Part shown: positions 44,840 to 53,970 of the stretch, piece by piece | Layout: the number at the start of each line of letters is the position of its first letter | Numbering within the stretch: position 1 is the stretch's first letter | DNA from: Nitrospirota bacterium | GTDB taxonomy: Bacteria > Nitrospirota > Leptospirillia > Leptospirillales > Leptospirillaceae | DNA length: 64,000 nt | Direction of reading: 5' to 3' | Assembly: GCA_027314645.1 (NCBI GenBank) | Contig: DAHVAL010000004.1 | Location: 52,737 to 116,736, forward strand | Notes under the pieces: generated by a model | What the model was told of the DNA's origin: nothing | Databases searched by the model: none | What the model saw: only the letters and a program-made list of their open reading frames with translations | Program-made: the position numbers and the translations under genes

Positions 44840-45901
44840 GCCTAATAATCTCCTTTTTCCGTTTTCATTGTTTAAGAGGACGCGATCCCCTTTCCAGGAG
44901 CGTCCGTTCGTCTTTCCCTGGGTCGAAGCCATCCGGACCCGGAAAACAAGGATCATTTTCGCAACCGGGACGCCTCCGGGAATTCGAGAGGCCTGTTCTT
45001 CGCTGATTAACGTCTGAGCCAACCCCAACGTTCGCCCACCAATCTCCATTATTCTAATCGTATCCTTTGCCTGAAACAATCCTTCCTTCCGAAAAATCCA
45101 TACACCAGGAATCAGGCTTCCCTTTTGAATGAAAAAAGGAGCATGAGGCAGGACCTCCACGGAAGGAAGCTCGGAAAAAATCTTTTCGGGCCCGAGCAAA
45201 GAGCGGGACAGATCTTCGCCTGTCCATGACCGTTCGATTTCGTCCAAGGGAACGGAGTTTTCAATCGAAAAACTGCCCACAGTAAGCCTCCTCAAACGGC
45301 TCACATGGCCGCCACATCCAAGGCTCTCACCAATTTCACGGGCAAGCACACGAACATACGTCCCCTTGGAACAGTGGACCCTGAGGGTGACAACCGGCCC
45401 GTCCAAAGACATGAGGTCGAGGGAATGAATCGTCACGGGACGGGATGGCCGTTCTGCGCTGATCCCTTTGCGGGCCAATTTATAGAGCGGGACTCCTTGC
45501 TGCTTCACAGCCGAAAACATCGGCGGCGTCTGCAGCCGCTCCCCCACAAACCCTAAAAGGACCTCACGGATTCGATCCTTGACCAACGCCTCCTGAACGG
45601 GAGCCCTGGAAAGGACCTTCCCCTCGCTGTCGTCCGTATCGGTCGTGACCCCCAGGGTAATATCGAACTCGTAAGACTTGTCATGGGCCTGGATAAACCC
45701 TGACATCTTCGTGGCTTCACCGATAAAAATCGGCAAAAGTCCGGACGCCAAGGGATCCAGTGTTCCTCCGTGGCCGATCCTTTCAATGCCGGATTTGCGC
45801 CGAAGCTTGTCGACAATATCATGGGAGGTGGGTCCCATCGGCTTGTCGACGAGAAGCACCCCGGAAATATGGGACGCCTCAGGTTCCTGAAAAAAGGTCA
45901 C
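44570..45901 (-). CDS. truB: tRNA pseudouridine(55) synthase TruB, ORF continuous with rpsO
   Basis: Makes pseudouridine 55 in tRNA T-loops. [53 protein letters not shown] contains catalytic Asp (TLDPLA); [22 protein letters not shown] and [16 protein letters not shown] follow, then a PUA-like C-terminus ending around residue 335. The frame does not stop: a linker ([29 protein letters not shown]) leads directly into S15, giving 443 aa instead of about 300-335. GTG 45901 with GGAGAAGA upstream overlaps rbfA by 4 bp. The two other frames have stops at 44872-44874 and 44865-44867, so a single indel would restore separate genes. Confidence 0.88.
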   Translation of the reverse strand: MTFFQEPEASHISGVLLVDKPMGPTSHDIVDKLRRKSGIERIGHGGTLDPLASGLLPIFIGEATKMSGFIQAHDKSYEFDITLGVTTDTDDSEGKVLSRAPVQEALVKDRIREVLLGFVGERLQTPPMFSAVKQQGVPLYKLARKGISAERPSRPVTIHSLDLMSLDGPVVTLRVHCSKGTYVRVLAREIGESLGCGGHVSRLRRLTVGSFSIENSVPLDEIERSWTGEDLSRSLLGPEKIFSELPSVEVLPHAPFFIQKGSLIPGVWIFRKEGLFQAKDTIRIMEIGGRTLGLAQTLISEEQASRIPGGVPVAKMILVFRVRMASTQGKTNGRSWKGDRVLLNNENGKRRLLGMALSKEKKQEVINSFKISNNDTGSVEVQVAILTERINQLGEHFKKFPKDVHSRRGLLLMVSRRRRHLKYLQSTNPAKYQELIKRLGLRR

Positions 45902-46263
45902 TCTTCTCCATCCTCCGACTCCTTTCCTTCAAGGAGCCTTTCGATTCTGTCGAGTGCGTTTTCTTCGGCATCCTCGACAAAATTGAGTTCAGGAATATAT
46001 TTGATGCGGATTCGACTGGCCAGCTCTTTACGAAGAGTCCCGCGATACCGAGTGAATGCCTCCTGGAAGGCGCCTGGATCTTCACCGGGGAAGACCCGAA
46101 AAAAAACGGTGGCTTTCCTGATATCGCTGGAGAGGGCGACACGGGTGATTGTCGCGCGCGATAGACGAGGTTCCTTGGAAAACCTGGAAAGGATGACCGC
46201 CAGAATTTCATGGATTTCAGAAGAAACCCTGTCAGCCCGACGAAATCCGGAATCCCTTTTCAC
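45898..46263 (-). CDS. rbfA: 30S ribosome-binding factor RbfA
   Basis: Late 30S maturation factor binding the 16S 5' region. KH-like fold: [20 protein letters not shown]...[20 protein letters not shown]...[35 protein letters not shown], matching family motifs (RIKYIPEL, FxxD). The track start (46398) reads into the previous gene; GTG 46263 has AGGAG 5 bp upstream and overlaps its stop (GTGA). 121 aa, normal. Confidence 0.93.
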   Translation of the reverse strand: MKRDSGFRRADRVSSEIHEILAVILSRFSKEPRLSRATITRVALSSDIRKATVFFRVFPGEDPGAFQEAFTRYRGTLRKELASRIRIKYIPELNFVEDAEENALDRIERLLEGKESEDGEE

Positions 46264-46580
46264 AAAAACTCCTGATGGGAGTCGCTCAATTCCAACTCGG
46301 GGAGAGAGGAGACCGTGTCGACAATTTTTCCGAAGACCCTCACCTGAACCACGGGGTCTTCGGAAATCATCACCGCTTCCACCACGGCTCGTTGCCAAAG
46401 ATCATGATACCCCGTTTCAGCAATGGAGACGGGGTACCGTTCGCGGATTCTTGCCAGGAGGCCTGAAAGAATCTGTCTCTTTTCCTTCAGGGAGTGGACG
46501 GTGGGAAAATGAAGGATCAGAATGAGATGCCCTATCTGGGAGCGCTTTTCGGGATTCTTTTCATGTCGTGATCGTTTCAA
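46260..46580 (-). CDS. YlxP-like DUF503 protein
   Basis: Small protein usually between infB and rbfA: IGHLILILHFPTVHSLKEKRQILSGLLARIRERYPVSIAETGYHDLWQRAVVEAVMISED matches the DUF503 pattern (SLKEKR; VSIAE; W..A). Its Bacillus relative YlxP has been linked to ribosome assembly with RbfA. The start is unclear: no ATG lies in a family-like position. TTG 46580, inside the infB end and without a good ribosome site, is the best standard codon; ATA or CTG codons closer to the conserved region are alternatives. Confidence 0.72.
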   Translation of the reverse strand: MKRSRHEKNPEKRSQIGHLILILHFPTVHSLKEKRQILSGLLARIRERYPVSIAETGYHDLWQRAVVEAVMISEDPVVQVRVFGKIVDTVSSLPELELSDSHQEFL

Positions 46581-49182
46581 GCTTGCCCGCAATCTTTTCC
46601 TGAATAAAGCATTCGATGAGATCTCCGACCTTGATGTCCCGGAAATTCTCGATCGAAATTCCACACTCATACCCAGCGGCAACTTCACGTACGTCATCCT
46701 TGAACCGTTTCAGGGCCTCGATCTTCCCTTCATAAACCACGGTGCCTTCCCGGATAAGTTTCAGAACGGTTCCTGCCCGCTGGATGATCCCCTCAGAGAC
46801 ATAGCACCCTGCGACCATGCCAACGCGACTGATGTTGTATACTTGGCGGACTTCCGCACGGCCAATAAACTTTTCGCGGATGGTGGGGGAGAGCATGCCT
46901 TCCATCGCCTTACGAATATCCTCGACGGCGTCATATATGACCGAATAGAATTTCATCTCGACCTTCTCGCGCTCTGCGAGAGCCAGTGCCTTCGGCTCTG
47001 GACGGACATTGAATCCGAAAATCACGGCATTCGACGCTTGAGCCAGGAGAACATCGGTCTCCCTGATTCCTCCAACCCCTTCATGGATAAACCGGACACG
47101 GACCTTTTTGTTTTCCAGTTTTCCAATGGCTTGCCGAATCGGCTCGATGGATCCTTGAACGTCGACCTTAAGAATCAGATTCAGTTCCTTGATGATTCCC
47201 TCTTCGATTTGCGAATAAAGATCCTCGAGTGTCACCTTTTTATTCTGAAGAAGAAGAGCCGCCCTCTGCCGGGCTTGTCTGGCCATCGCAACCTGACGCC
47301 CGAGCTTTTCGTCCTCGACGGCGATGAAGACATCCCCTGGTTGCGGCATCCCATCAAGACCGATCACCTCCGCCGAATGTGACGGCGTCACCTCCGACAC
47401 GCGGTGACCGAAAGGATCGGTCAGGCTGCGGACCCTGCCTACCTGAGCTCCGAGAACAAGAAAATTCCCCACCTTCAACGTCCCCTTCTGAACGAGGACT
47501 GAAGCGACAATCCCTCTTCCCTTGTCCAGCCGTGATTCGATCACGAGTCCACGGGCCCGACGATTCGGGTTTGCTTTCAGATCGAGGACATCGGCCTGCA
47601 AAAGGATCATTTCGAGAAGGAGATCGAGTCCGATGCGTTTCTTGGCAGAGACCGGACAATAAATCGTCGATCCTCCCCATTCTTCAGGAGTAAGTCCGTA
47701 TTCAGAAAGGGCTTGCTTTACCCGATCCGGATTGGCTTCGGGTTTGTCAATTTTATTAATCGCCACAACGATAGGAACGTCGGCGGCTCTGGCATGGTTG
47801 ATTGCCTCAATCGTCTGGGGCATGACTCCATCGTCTGCCGCGACCACGAGGACGACCACATCAGTCGCCTGCGCGCCTCGAGCCCGCATTGCCGTAAACG
47901 CTTCATGTCCGGGAGTATCAAGAAAAGTGATATCGCGTCCATTGATCGCAACGGTGTAGGCCCCGATATGCTGCGTGATTCCCCCTGCCTCTCCTTCCGC
48001 CACTTTGCTTTTCCTGATTGCATCAAGCAATGACGTCTTTCCGTGATCGGTATGCCCCATGATCGTCACGACAGGCGGTCGGGAGAGGAGATCTTCTTCC
48101 GAATCTCCCGTTTCCCCAAGGATCGATTCTTCCGGTTCTTCCTGCTGGATTTCCACTGAAATTCCAAGTTGTTCTGCAACAAGCAAGGCCGCCTCAGGGT
48201 CGATCGGCTCCGTGATCGTCGCCATCACCCCCATGGCCATGAGCCGCATAATCACGTCCTGGACTTTTACCCCCAGACGGTCAGAAAACTCTTTGATGCT
48301 TGTTCCGGCCTCGATCCGAATGGATTTCTTCCGCGCTTTCGTCCCGTCCACCGCGGGAAAATTATTTTTTGAATCCGCTCCCCCTTTACTTCTTTTCTTG
48401 CTGGAGGGAGGTTTCTTGAAAATTGGACGCGAAAATGCTGGGCGCGACGAGGAAAGAGATTCCGGGGGAGCTCCTGGAGCCACCACCCGATGGACCGGTG
48501 CCGAAGGGGCCGGGGGCTTTGCGAGAGGCTGCTCCTTTTCCCCTGTTTCGTCCAGATCGACAAAATCTTCTTCCTTCAGCATATGAAGGCGGTCAAGTTT
48601 CTGGTTTTTTTCACGCGTCACTTTTCCGACGCGGCCCCGCTTTTCTGCGGCAGCTCCCCGATCGCGCCCGGCCCCTTTTTCTTTTTCCCCGGCCTCTTTG
48701 GCCAAGGGAGAGAGAGGTGGCGGCATCCCGGGGGGGAACGTTTTTTTCGCAGACGCATCTTGTGTCAGCCCTTCAAGCGGAATTCGTGGAAGGACGGATT
48801 CTGGAGAAAGGGAAGATTCGCCCTGCGGGACTTCGACGGACGGCCCCTTCGAAGGAACCCCCCCGGACTCCCTGGAAATCTCAACCCCCTCCAAAGATTC
48901 TTTGAGTGTTATCTCTGATTCGGTGGGTGAAAGACCTTCTTGCGTTGACGGACCAGTCTCTGCATGAGAAATTTCCGCGGCGGCTTTCTTCTTGATCAGA
49001 ATGGGCTTTTTGGGACCCTCGGGAGCTTCTTCTCCCTTTTTGACCTTCTGCCGCACGATCGCAACGGTCCTCTCATCCAAGGTTGCCATATGCGTCGGGG
49101 CATGGATTCCCCATAGCTTGAGCTTGGAAACGAGGACTTTGCTTTCCATCTTCAATTCGCGAGCCAGTTCATAAACCTTCAA
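46561..49182 (-). CDS. infB: Translation initiation factor IF-2
   Basis: GTPase placing fMet-tRNA on the 30S subunit, 873 aa. N-terminal IF2_N helices ([25 protein letters not shown]), a charged Pro/Glu/Lys-rich linker, second IF2_N-like module ([28 protein letters not shown]), then GTPase: [45 protein letters not shown]-terminal domains end in [22 protein letters not shown]. The G1 loop reads GHTDHGKT where GHVDHGKT is near universal. It follows nusA by 19 bp. Confidence 0.97.
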   Translation of the reverse strand: MKVYELARELKMESKVLVSKLKLWGIHAPTHMATLDERTVAIVRQKVKKGEEAPEGPKKPILIKKKAAAEISHAETGPSTQEGLSPTESEITLKESLEGVEISRESGGVPSKGPSVEVPQGESSLSPESVLPRIPLEGLTQDASAKKTFPPGMPPPLSPLAKEAGEKEKGAGRDRGAAAEKRGRVGKVTREKNQKLDRLHMLKEEDFVDLDETGEKEQPLAKPPAPSAPVHRVVAPGAPPESLSSSRPAFSRPIFKKPPSSKKRSKGGADSKNNFPAVDGTKARKKSIRIEAGTSIKEFSDRLGVKVQDVIMRLMAMGVMATITEPIDPEAALLVAEQLGISVEIQQEEPEESILGETGDSEEDLLSRPPVVTIMGHTDHGKTSLLDAIRKSKVAEGEAGGITQHIGAYTVAINGRDITFLDTPGHEAFTAMRARGAQATDVVVLVVAADDGVMPQTIEAINHARAADVPIVVAINKIDKPEANPDRVKQALSEYGLTPEEWGGSTIYCPVSAKKRIGLDLLLEMILLQADVLDLKANPNRRARGLVIESRLDKGRGIVASVLVQKGTLKVGNFLVLGAQVGRVRSLTDPFGHRVSEVTPSHSAEVIGLDGMPQPGDVFIAVEDEKLGRQVAMARQARQRAALLLQNKKVTLEDLYSQIEEGIIKELNLILKVDVQGSIEPIRQAIGKLENKKVRVRFIHEGVGGIRETDVLLAQASNAVIFGFNVRPEPKALALAEREKVEMKFYSVIYDAVEDIRKAMEGMLSPTIREKFIGRAEVRQVYNISRVGMVAGCYVSEGIIQRAGTVLKLIREGTVVYEGKIEALKRFKDDVREVAAGYECGISIENFRDIKVGDLIECFIQEKIAGKLETITT

Positions 49183-49201
49183 AGAACCATCCCCCTCGTC
49201 T

Positions 49202-50548
49202 TTATACCGATCCCGAATCCGTTTCCGGGGTGGTTGTGGCAGACTTTGGATAACCCAGGAAATCTCTGGCAGTTTCGATCAACTTCGCAGCGGTTTTTGG
49301 CCCAAATTTCGGCAATTTTGCAATGTCTTCCGCGCTTGCGTTCGCAACTTTTTCCACTGAATCAAACCCTGCCGCTTTGAGAGCATCCGCCATGTTTCCC
49401 CCCATCCCTGGAAGATCTTCGAGCATGATCAGGGAAGGCTGCTGCTCCACAGGCTGTTCTGACAGAGCTTCATGCTGTTCTTCGGCCGAACGAGCCATCC
49501 GGTCGGCTTCGTACTGCTGCTCGCTGAAGATATCGATTTTCCAACCGGTCAATTTTGCCGCCAGACGCACGTTTTGGCCCCGCCGACCGATCGCAAGGGA
49601 AAGCTGCTGATTCGCGACGACCACGGTCGCAACCTTGTCGAATTCGCCGTCTCGCGTCGCAACACGAAGAACTTTGGCGGGGGAAAGGGCACGTGCGATG
49701 AACGTTCCAGGATCGGGGCTCCAATCAATGATATCGATCTTTTCGCCATGAATTTCGCGAACAATGGCCTGAACTCGCGAGCCTTTGACACCGACACACG
49801 ACCCCACGGGATCGACGTTCGGATCCCGGGAAAGGACCGCGACCTTCGCACGCTCTCCAGGATCCCGGACAACTCCCTTGATCTCGATGATCCCCTCACT
49901 AATTTCGGGAACTTCCTTTTCAAATAACCGCGCCAGAAAGTCTGGATGGGTTCTGGAAAGGATGAGTTGGGGGCCCCGGGTCGTTGTTCTGATATCAAGG
50001 AGAAGGGCCTTCACCCGGTCTCCCCGATGAAAAGACTCTCGAGGAATCTGCTCCTTAAAGGGAAGGATCGCTTCGGTCTTTCCTAAATCAATAATAAAAT
50101 TTCTTTTTTCCTGACCGATATAAACACCGGTAACGACATTTCCCTTCTTTCCTCCAAATTCCTTGGCAACAACAGACCATTCTGCTTCACGCACCTTCTG
50201 GAAAATCACCTGTTTGGCGGCCTGGGCGGCAATGCGACCAAAATCATCGATATCCAAAAATGACCCGATCTCGTCTCCGACTTCAGCGCCAGGATCGGAT
50301 TCCATCGCCTCCTCCAGGGAGATTTCTTCCATGGGAGAAAGAACGTTTTCAACGATTCGTCTGACATGAAGGATTTGAATCTCTCCAGTCTTCGGATCGA
50401 TTTCAACTTGAAAGTTGTCCCCCCCGCCAAACCTTTTTTTGGTTGCGGTCAGAATCGCTGACTGAAGTGCCTCCAAAAGCGTTTCCTGAGAAATTCCCTT
50501 CTCCCGTTGAAGCTGGTCAAGGACACTCAACAATTCCTGGTTAATCAT
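49202..50548 (-). CDS. nusA: Transcription termination/antitermination factor NusA
   Basis: RNA-polymerase-binding elongation factor, 448 aa. NusA N-domain (MINQELLSVLDQLQREKGISQETLLEALQSAI), S1 domain (GNVVTGVYIGQEKRNFIIDLGKTEAILPFKEQIPRE), KH1/KH2 (VDPVGSCVGVKGSRVQAIVREIHGEKIDIIDWS; LAIGRRGQNVRLAAKLTGWKIDIFSE), and a C-terminal helix-hairpin-helix segment (LMLEDLPGMGGNMADALKAAGFDSVEKVANA). GGGAGAGGTGA precedes ATG. In the standard rimP-nusA-infB order. Confidence 0.97.
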   Translation of the reverse strand: MINQELLSVLDQLQREKGISQETLLEALQSAILTATKKRFGGGDNFQVEIDPKTGEIQILHVRRIVENVLSPMEEISLEEAMESDPGAEVGDEIGSFLDIDDFGRIAAQAAKQVIFQKVREAEWSVVAKEFGGKKGNVVTGVYIGQEKRNFIIDLGKTEAILPFKEQIPRESFHRGDRVKALLLDIRTTTRGPQLILSRTHPDFLARLFEKEVPEISEGIIEIKGVVRDPGERAKVAVLSRDPNVDPVGSCVGVKGSRVQAIVREIHGEKIDIIDWSPDPGTFIARALSPAKVLRVATRDGEFDKVATVVVANQQLSLAIGRRGQNVRLAAKLTGWKIDIFSEQQYEADRMARSAEEQHEALSEQPVEQQPSLIMLEDLPGMGGNMADALKAAGFDSVEKVANASAEDIAKLPKFGPKTAAKLIETARDFLGYPKSATTTPETDSGSV

Positions 50549-50626
50549 TCACCTCTCCCTTTGGTCCTGGTCTCTCCCTGCGTCAGCATTCTCAAAAGGC
50601 CGCCACCTTCGTTGTAGTCGATAATT

Positions 50627-51178
50627 TCACTGTAGCACATCAAAGTTATCCTTCCCTTCCGGACGGCGTTCGCCCGGGCCCGGAGAATCGGGAACAGGCC
50701 TCCAAAATTCGGCCTGACCACTTTTGATATTCGAGAACATCACCGGAACACTTGTTTTTTTCTTCCCAGATTCGATCATAAGATCAAACTGGTTTTCCAA
50801 AACATTTCCGATACGTCCCCGAAGAACCTTTTGTCCCGAAAGTGGCTCAATAAGCTTGAGACTGATCCATTTTCCTCTATTTTTGGCCAAGTCCCCCGGG
50901 ATTTTGAGGATCCGATCAAGTCCCGGAGAGCTGACCTCCAAATGATATCGTCCCGGAAATGGATCCAGCACATCGAGCAAGACACTGATGCGCCGACTCA
51001 CTTGCTCGAGTTGATCAAGCGTCACTCCCTCCGGTCCTTCGATGAAAACCCGCAATACACCGCCGCTTTTCTTGGGGAGCACGAGATCGTAAAGTGTCAG
51101 TCCCATTGAAACAAGGAGAAGAGAAATCTCTTCGGCCAAATGTTCGGAGGAGGGAGTTGTTACGAGGTTATCAGACAT
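50627..51178 (-). CDS. rimP: Ribosome maturation factor RimP
   Basis: 30S assembly factor. LAEEISLLLVSMGLTLYDLVLPKKSGGVLRVFIEGPEGVTLDQLEQVSRRISVLLDVLDPFPGRYHLEVSSPGLDRIL carries the YxLEVSSPGLDR signature; a C-terminal Sm-like domain follows (LRGRIGNVLENQFDLMIESGKK). 183 aa, with a longer than usual Pro/Gly-rich tail. First gene of rimP-nusA-infB-ylxP-rbfA-truB-rpsO-pnp. Confidence 0.95.
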   Translation of the reverse strand: MSDNLVTTPSSEHLAEEISLLLVSMGLTLYDLVLPKKSGGVLRVFIEGPEGVTLDQLEQVSRRISVLLDVLDPFPGRYHLEVSSPGLDRILKIPGDLAKNRGKWISLKLIEPLSGQKVLRGRIGNVLENQFDLMIESGKKKTSVPVMFSNIKSGQAEFWRPVPDSPGPGERRPEGKDNFDVLQ

Positions 51179-51248
51179 ATTTTAACCTTCTCCCTAAAAA
51201 AATCAAGACGATCCCAAACAATGATCCCCCTCCTTGAGGGCCAGCCTC

Positions 51249-51485
51249 TTAATGTGTTTCAACAGGAGTTCCCAAAGGAGGCTTATCGGCATAGGGAACA
51301 AAGGAGTTTCCGCCACCAATTTGGCCGGGAAGAAGCGATGGAGGATTGGTCGTTCGGGATTGGGACGGTGCTTTCTCTTGCGCCTTACTTGACGTTTGGG
51401 CGGTGTTTTTGGAGGAATTGCAACCGAAAAGAACGATCATACACCCCAAAAGAACGATGCGTTGCATCTGTTGAGCGGACCACAT
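51249..51485 (-). CDS. Small lipoprotein downstream of DUF4337 gene
   Basis: 78-aa exported peptide: signal peptide (MWSAQQMQRIVLLGCMIVLFGC) with lipobox LFGC, then a Ser/Gln/Pro-rich, low-complexity mature part (NSSKNTAQTSSKAQEKAPSQSRTTNPPSLLPGQIGGGNSF). The ATG at 51485 has GGAG seven bases upstream; the track ATG at 51491 is too close to it. Starts 12 bp after the DUF4337 gene, so likely co-transcribed. Function unknown. Confidence 0.65.
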   Translation of the reverse strand: MWSAQQMQRIVLLGCMIVLFGCNSSKNTAQTSSKAQEKAPSQSRTTNPPSLLPGQIGGGNSFVPYADKPPLGTPVETH

Positions 51486-51497
51486 GGTCATTCTCCA

Positions 51498-52103
51498 TCA
51501 TAAGTGAACGAACATCAGGAAGCCATTGACGAACGCGATTGCTCCAAGAACCCCAAGCCCGATGCTGACAAACCAGAGGGAATTCCTTCTGAGCATGACG
51601 GCCATTGAAGACAATACAATGCTGATCTGGAAACAAACAACGCCCAACGCAAACGCATGGTGATGAGCAAGGGCGCGATCAGAAAGGTCGTTCATCCGGT
51701 CACGTTGCTGTTCAAAGCCGAGGGCCTGCCGCTTGATGTTCCCAACCTGGGTCTTATATTTTGCTATCAGCGTTGAAAGCCGGTCCCTTTCTCCCTTGGG
51801 AGAATGGAGAAACGCGATAAGATGGACCTGGTTTTCAGAAAGATGCAGCTTGATTTTTTTTGCCTGGTAAAAGGACCACTGGTCGGACGCCTTGGCTTGG
51901 TAGAAAATAGCCGAATTCTTCAACATGATGGCCTCTGAGGTCCTTTGTTCAGACTCAAGGTTCGAAAGTGCTGCAAAAACGGCCAGAATCGAGGTTGTCA
52001 AAGCGACTTTCACATTCCACTGATCGCGTTTTTCTTCTCTTTTTTCAATCGATTCGCTCAATGACTCCATCAATTCATGAGCTTCGATCGACTCCTGACC
52101 CAT
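51498..52103 (-). CDS. DUF4337 family membrane protein
   Basis: 201 aa. Pattern matches DUF4337: a cytosolic helical N-terminus, first membrane helix (VKVALTTSILAVFAALSNLE), ASDQWSFYQAKKIKLHL in the external coiled region, and two C-terminal helices (AFALGVVCFQISIVLSSMAVMLRR; SLWFVSIGLGVLGAIAFVNGFLMFV). Function of the family is unknown. Paired with a small lipoprotein; the tRNA-Thr gene lies 183 bp upstream. Confidence 0.78.
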   Translation of the reverse strand: MGQESIEAHELMESLSESIEKREEKRDQWNVKVALTTSILAVFAALSNLESEQRTSEAIMLKNSAIFYQAKASDQWSFYQAKKIKLHLSENQVHLIAFLHSPKGERDRLSTLIAKYKTQVGNIKRQALGFEQQRDRMNDLSDRALAHHHAFALGVVCFQISIVLSSMAVMLRRNSLWFVSIGLGVLGAIAFVNGFLMFVHL

Positions 52104-52286
52104 AGATTCCCCAGCATTCCTCTCTAAGTATTCATATTTCCTTGGATTCGGAAGAACGCAATGATCAATTTTCCTCGTTATTATTTAAACACAAAATGGG
52201 CACAAATGTCATTTTGTTCTCGTTAAACAATTTTTCTCATTCGCCATGGAAAGTGAAGGAGGGAAAAGAGGGGAAAAATAAATATA

Positions 52287-52362
52287 TGGAGCTCCTGCTC
52301 GGAATTGAACCGAGAACCTTCCGCTTACAAGGCGGGTGCTCTGCCGATTGAGCTACAGGAGC
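52287..52362 (-). tRNA. tRNA-Thr (anticodon TGT)
   Basis: 76-nt cloverleaf including encoded CCA. Acceptor GCTCCTG/CAGGAGC, D-arm GCTC-AATCGGCA-GAGC, anticodon loop CTTGTAA (TGT, reads ACA/ACG), variable AGGTT, T-arm CTCGG-TTCAATT-CCGAG. The bottom anticodon-stem pair 27-43 is a C-A mismatch; everything else pairs. The plus-strand track ORF 52142-52351 is the antisense of this tRNA. Confidence 0.95.
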
Positions 52363-52398
52363 CGAAAGAAAAAAAATGAGTGAACCCGGGTACACAGG

Positions 52399-52593
52399 CT
52401 ACTCTATTCGCAGCAACGAATGCAAGATCACGCGCTCAAGGCGGTTTTCTTGGAGAATGACCTTGATGAAAGGCACCATCCCCTCTCTTTCGCCCAAAAT
52501 GAGCGGATCTCTGATAGATTGAATCTTTTTCGGTCGTTTGTTAGCATCGTCAAACAGTGGGTTTGACATTCGGCGAAATACTTCCGCTCCCAT
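52399..52593 (-). CDS. Hypothetical 64-aa protein
   Basis: Short frame upstream of the tRNA: PKKIQSIRDPLILGEREGMVPFIKVILQENRLERVILHSLLRIE has a plausible mixed alpha/beta composition but no recognisable motif. AGG lies directly before the ATG, a weak site. It could be a real small gene or a spurious frame; nothing overlaps it on the opposite strand. Confidence 0.35.
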   Translation of the reverse strand: MGAEVFRRMSNPLFDDANKRPKKIQSIRDPLILGEREGMVPFIKVILQENRLERVILHSLLRIE

Positions 52594-52695
52594 CCTATTC
52601 CGTTCATTAATGAGATACGCTGCGGCCTTCCCTAATTAGGTGAGGCGGAGTTGGATTGGTGTTTGAATGTCGATTTTTCTGGAGGGCGAAGTTCC

Positions 52696-52712
52696 CTCAG
52701 ACAACGTCTGAG
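52696..52712. repeat. Perfect 7-bp hairpin palindrome
   Basis: CTCAGAC-AAC-GTCTGAG in the 221-bp gap between the hypothetical 64-aa gene and the Dsb-like gene, 103 bp before the latter's start. It could be an operator or a hairpin; apart from this the gap shows nothing recognisable. Confidence 0.45.
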
Positions 52713-52814
52713 AATGGGTTCTTCCTGCCCGATGTCTTTTGCTCCCAAGGAAAATTGATTGGACATGGCCACAATCAGGAAAGTCACCCATTCTGATTAG
52801 AAAGAGACAAGATC

Positions 52815-53849
52815 ATGCCATTCGTGCCATATTGTGGACCAATAGTTCCTTCCGCGCCTCCCACCTTGAGGCCACTCCTTCGAAGAGGACGGGAACTTCT
52901 CTTTGTGGGTGTTCTCATGTGTCTCACGGGAGTGTTCTCTAAAGTTGCCGTTGCTGCACCCAATACGACGGACCCGTCACAATCCTCCGCCCCCTTTGCG
53001 GATGATCCAGCGTCTCTTCAGAAAAGATTTGAAAAGGTCATCCTTGACTCCCTGGCGCGTCAGAGGATTCCCTATAAAGATTTTTCATGGCTTGCTCCAA
53101 AGGTGGTCGACAAAGATATTCTCGCCCTGCCATTTTCCATCGTTGTCGGCGCCCAGAAAATTGTCCTTCCGGTCTACATCATTAACCACAGGTATCTCGT
53201 GACAACGCCTCTCCTTGACATAACAAGGAACTATGCCGTTGTCCCCAGCATACCTCCCCCTCAGCCGGTCTCACTCATCCTCCCCACATCGGCGTTTGAG
53301 ATCGACAAGTTCCCAAGCACCGGACCAAACAATGCCCTCCACTCTGTGATCATGTTCGGAGACGAACAATGCTCCGCATGTCGCCGATGGAACCGGGAGG
53401 TTCAGGAGAAGGTCACAGAAAACCCGTCGATCCGTTTCACCTATATCCCCTACCCTCAGGTGGCCATGCATCAAAATTCTCTTGATGCAGCAATTTTTGA
53501 AATGTGTGTGTATCAGGAGAAACCCTCCGCGTTTTGGACCATCCATAATCAGATCGACCAAAAGGTCGACCTCAAAAACATTGACAAGGCCGGCTTGGAG
53601 CCAATTTTTTCCGGATTTATGGTTCAATCGGGGGTTCCCACTCCCAAAGTAAAGAAATGCATCGAACAGAGCCGCCCCTTGCCGGATATTTCGAAAGCAG
53701 GAGACACGCTGACCTCTCAAATCGGAGTTCCATCCACTCCGGTGTTTATCGTCGACGGACAGGTGAAATCGGGGTATCTTTCCTATAATGATATCCTTCA
53801 GATTTTTTCCCAGGAATCGACAAAGGCGATTTCCCAAAAAGGGAAGTAG
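52815..53849 (+). CDS. Periplasmic DsbA/DsbC-like thiol:disulfide protein
   Basis: 344 aa. N-terminal export signal (LLFVGVLMCLTGVFSKVAVAAP), a linker/dimerisation-like region, then a thioredoxin fold: ALHSVIMFGDEQCSACRRWNREVQ with a CSAC active site, a helical insert (HQNSLDAAIFEMCVYQEKPSAFWTIHNQI), and GVPSTPVFIVDGQVKSGYL with cis-Pro (STP). Layout is close to DsbG/DsbC or BdbD-type oxidoreductases. ATG 52815 has only weak AAAGAG upstream; a shorter start at 52917 would leave the signal incomplete. Confidence 0.82.
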   Translation: MPFVPYCGPIVPSAPPTLRPLLRRGRELLFVGVLMCLTGVFSKVAVAAPNTTDPSQSSAPFADDPASLQKRFEKVILDSLARQRIPYKDFSWLAPKVVDKDILALPFSIVVGAQKIVLPVYIINHRYLVTTPLLDITRNYAVVPSIPPPQPVSLILPTSAFEIDKFPSTGPNNALHSVIMFGDEQCSACRRWNREVQEKVTENPSIRFTYIPYPQVAMHQNSLDAAIFEMCVYQEKPSAFWTIHNQIDQKVDLKNIDKAGLEPIFSGFMVQSGVPTPKVKKCIEQSRPLPDISKAGDTLTSQIGVPSTPVFIVDGQVKSGYLSYNDILQIFSQESTKAISQKGK

Positions 53850-53970
53850 TCTCGTCTTGCATTTTCAAACCGGATTGATCAGAACTCCCCCTTCGATTTA
53901 TGATGGAGAGACACCTTTGATCATGATTGTAGTCTAAACTTTCGAAGATCTATGAAGGAGAGTGGGTCCC

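Noticed and set aside
52142-52351. 69-aa plus-strand ORF ending GIEPRTFRLQGGCSAD
   Set aside because: This is the well-known false peptide produced by reading the antisense strand of a tRNA gene (tRNA-Thr at 52287-52362).
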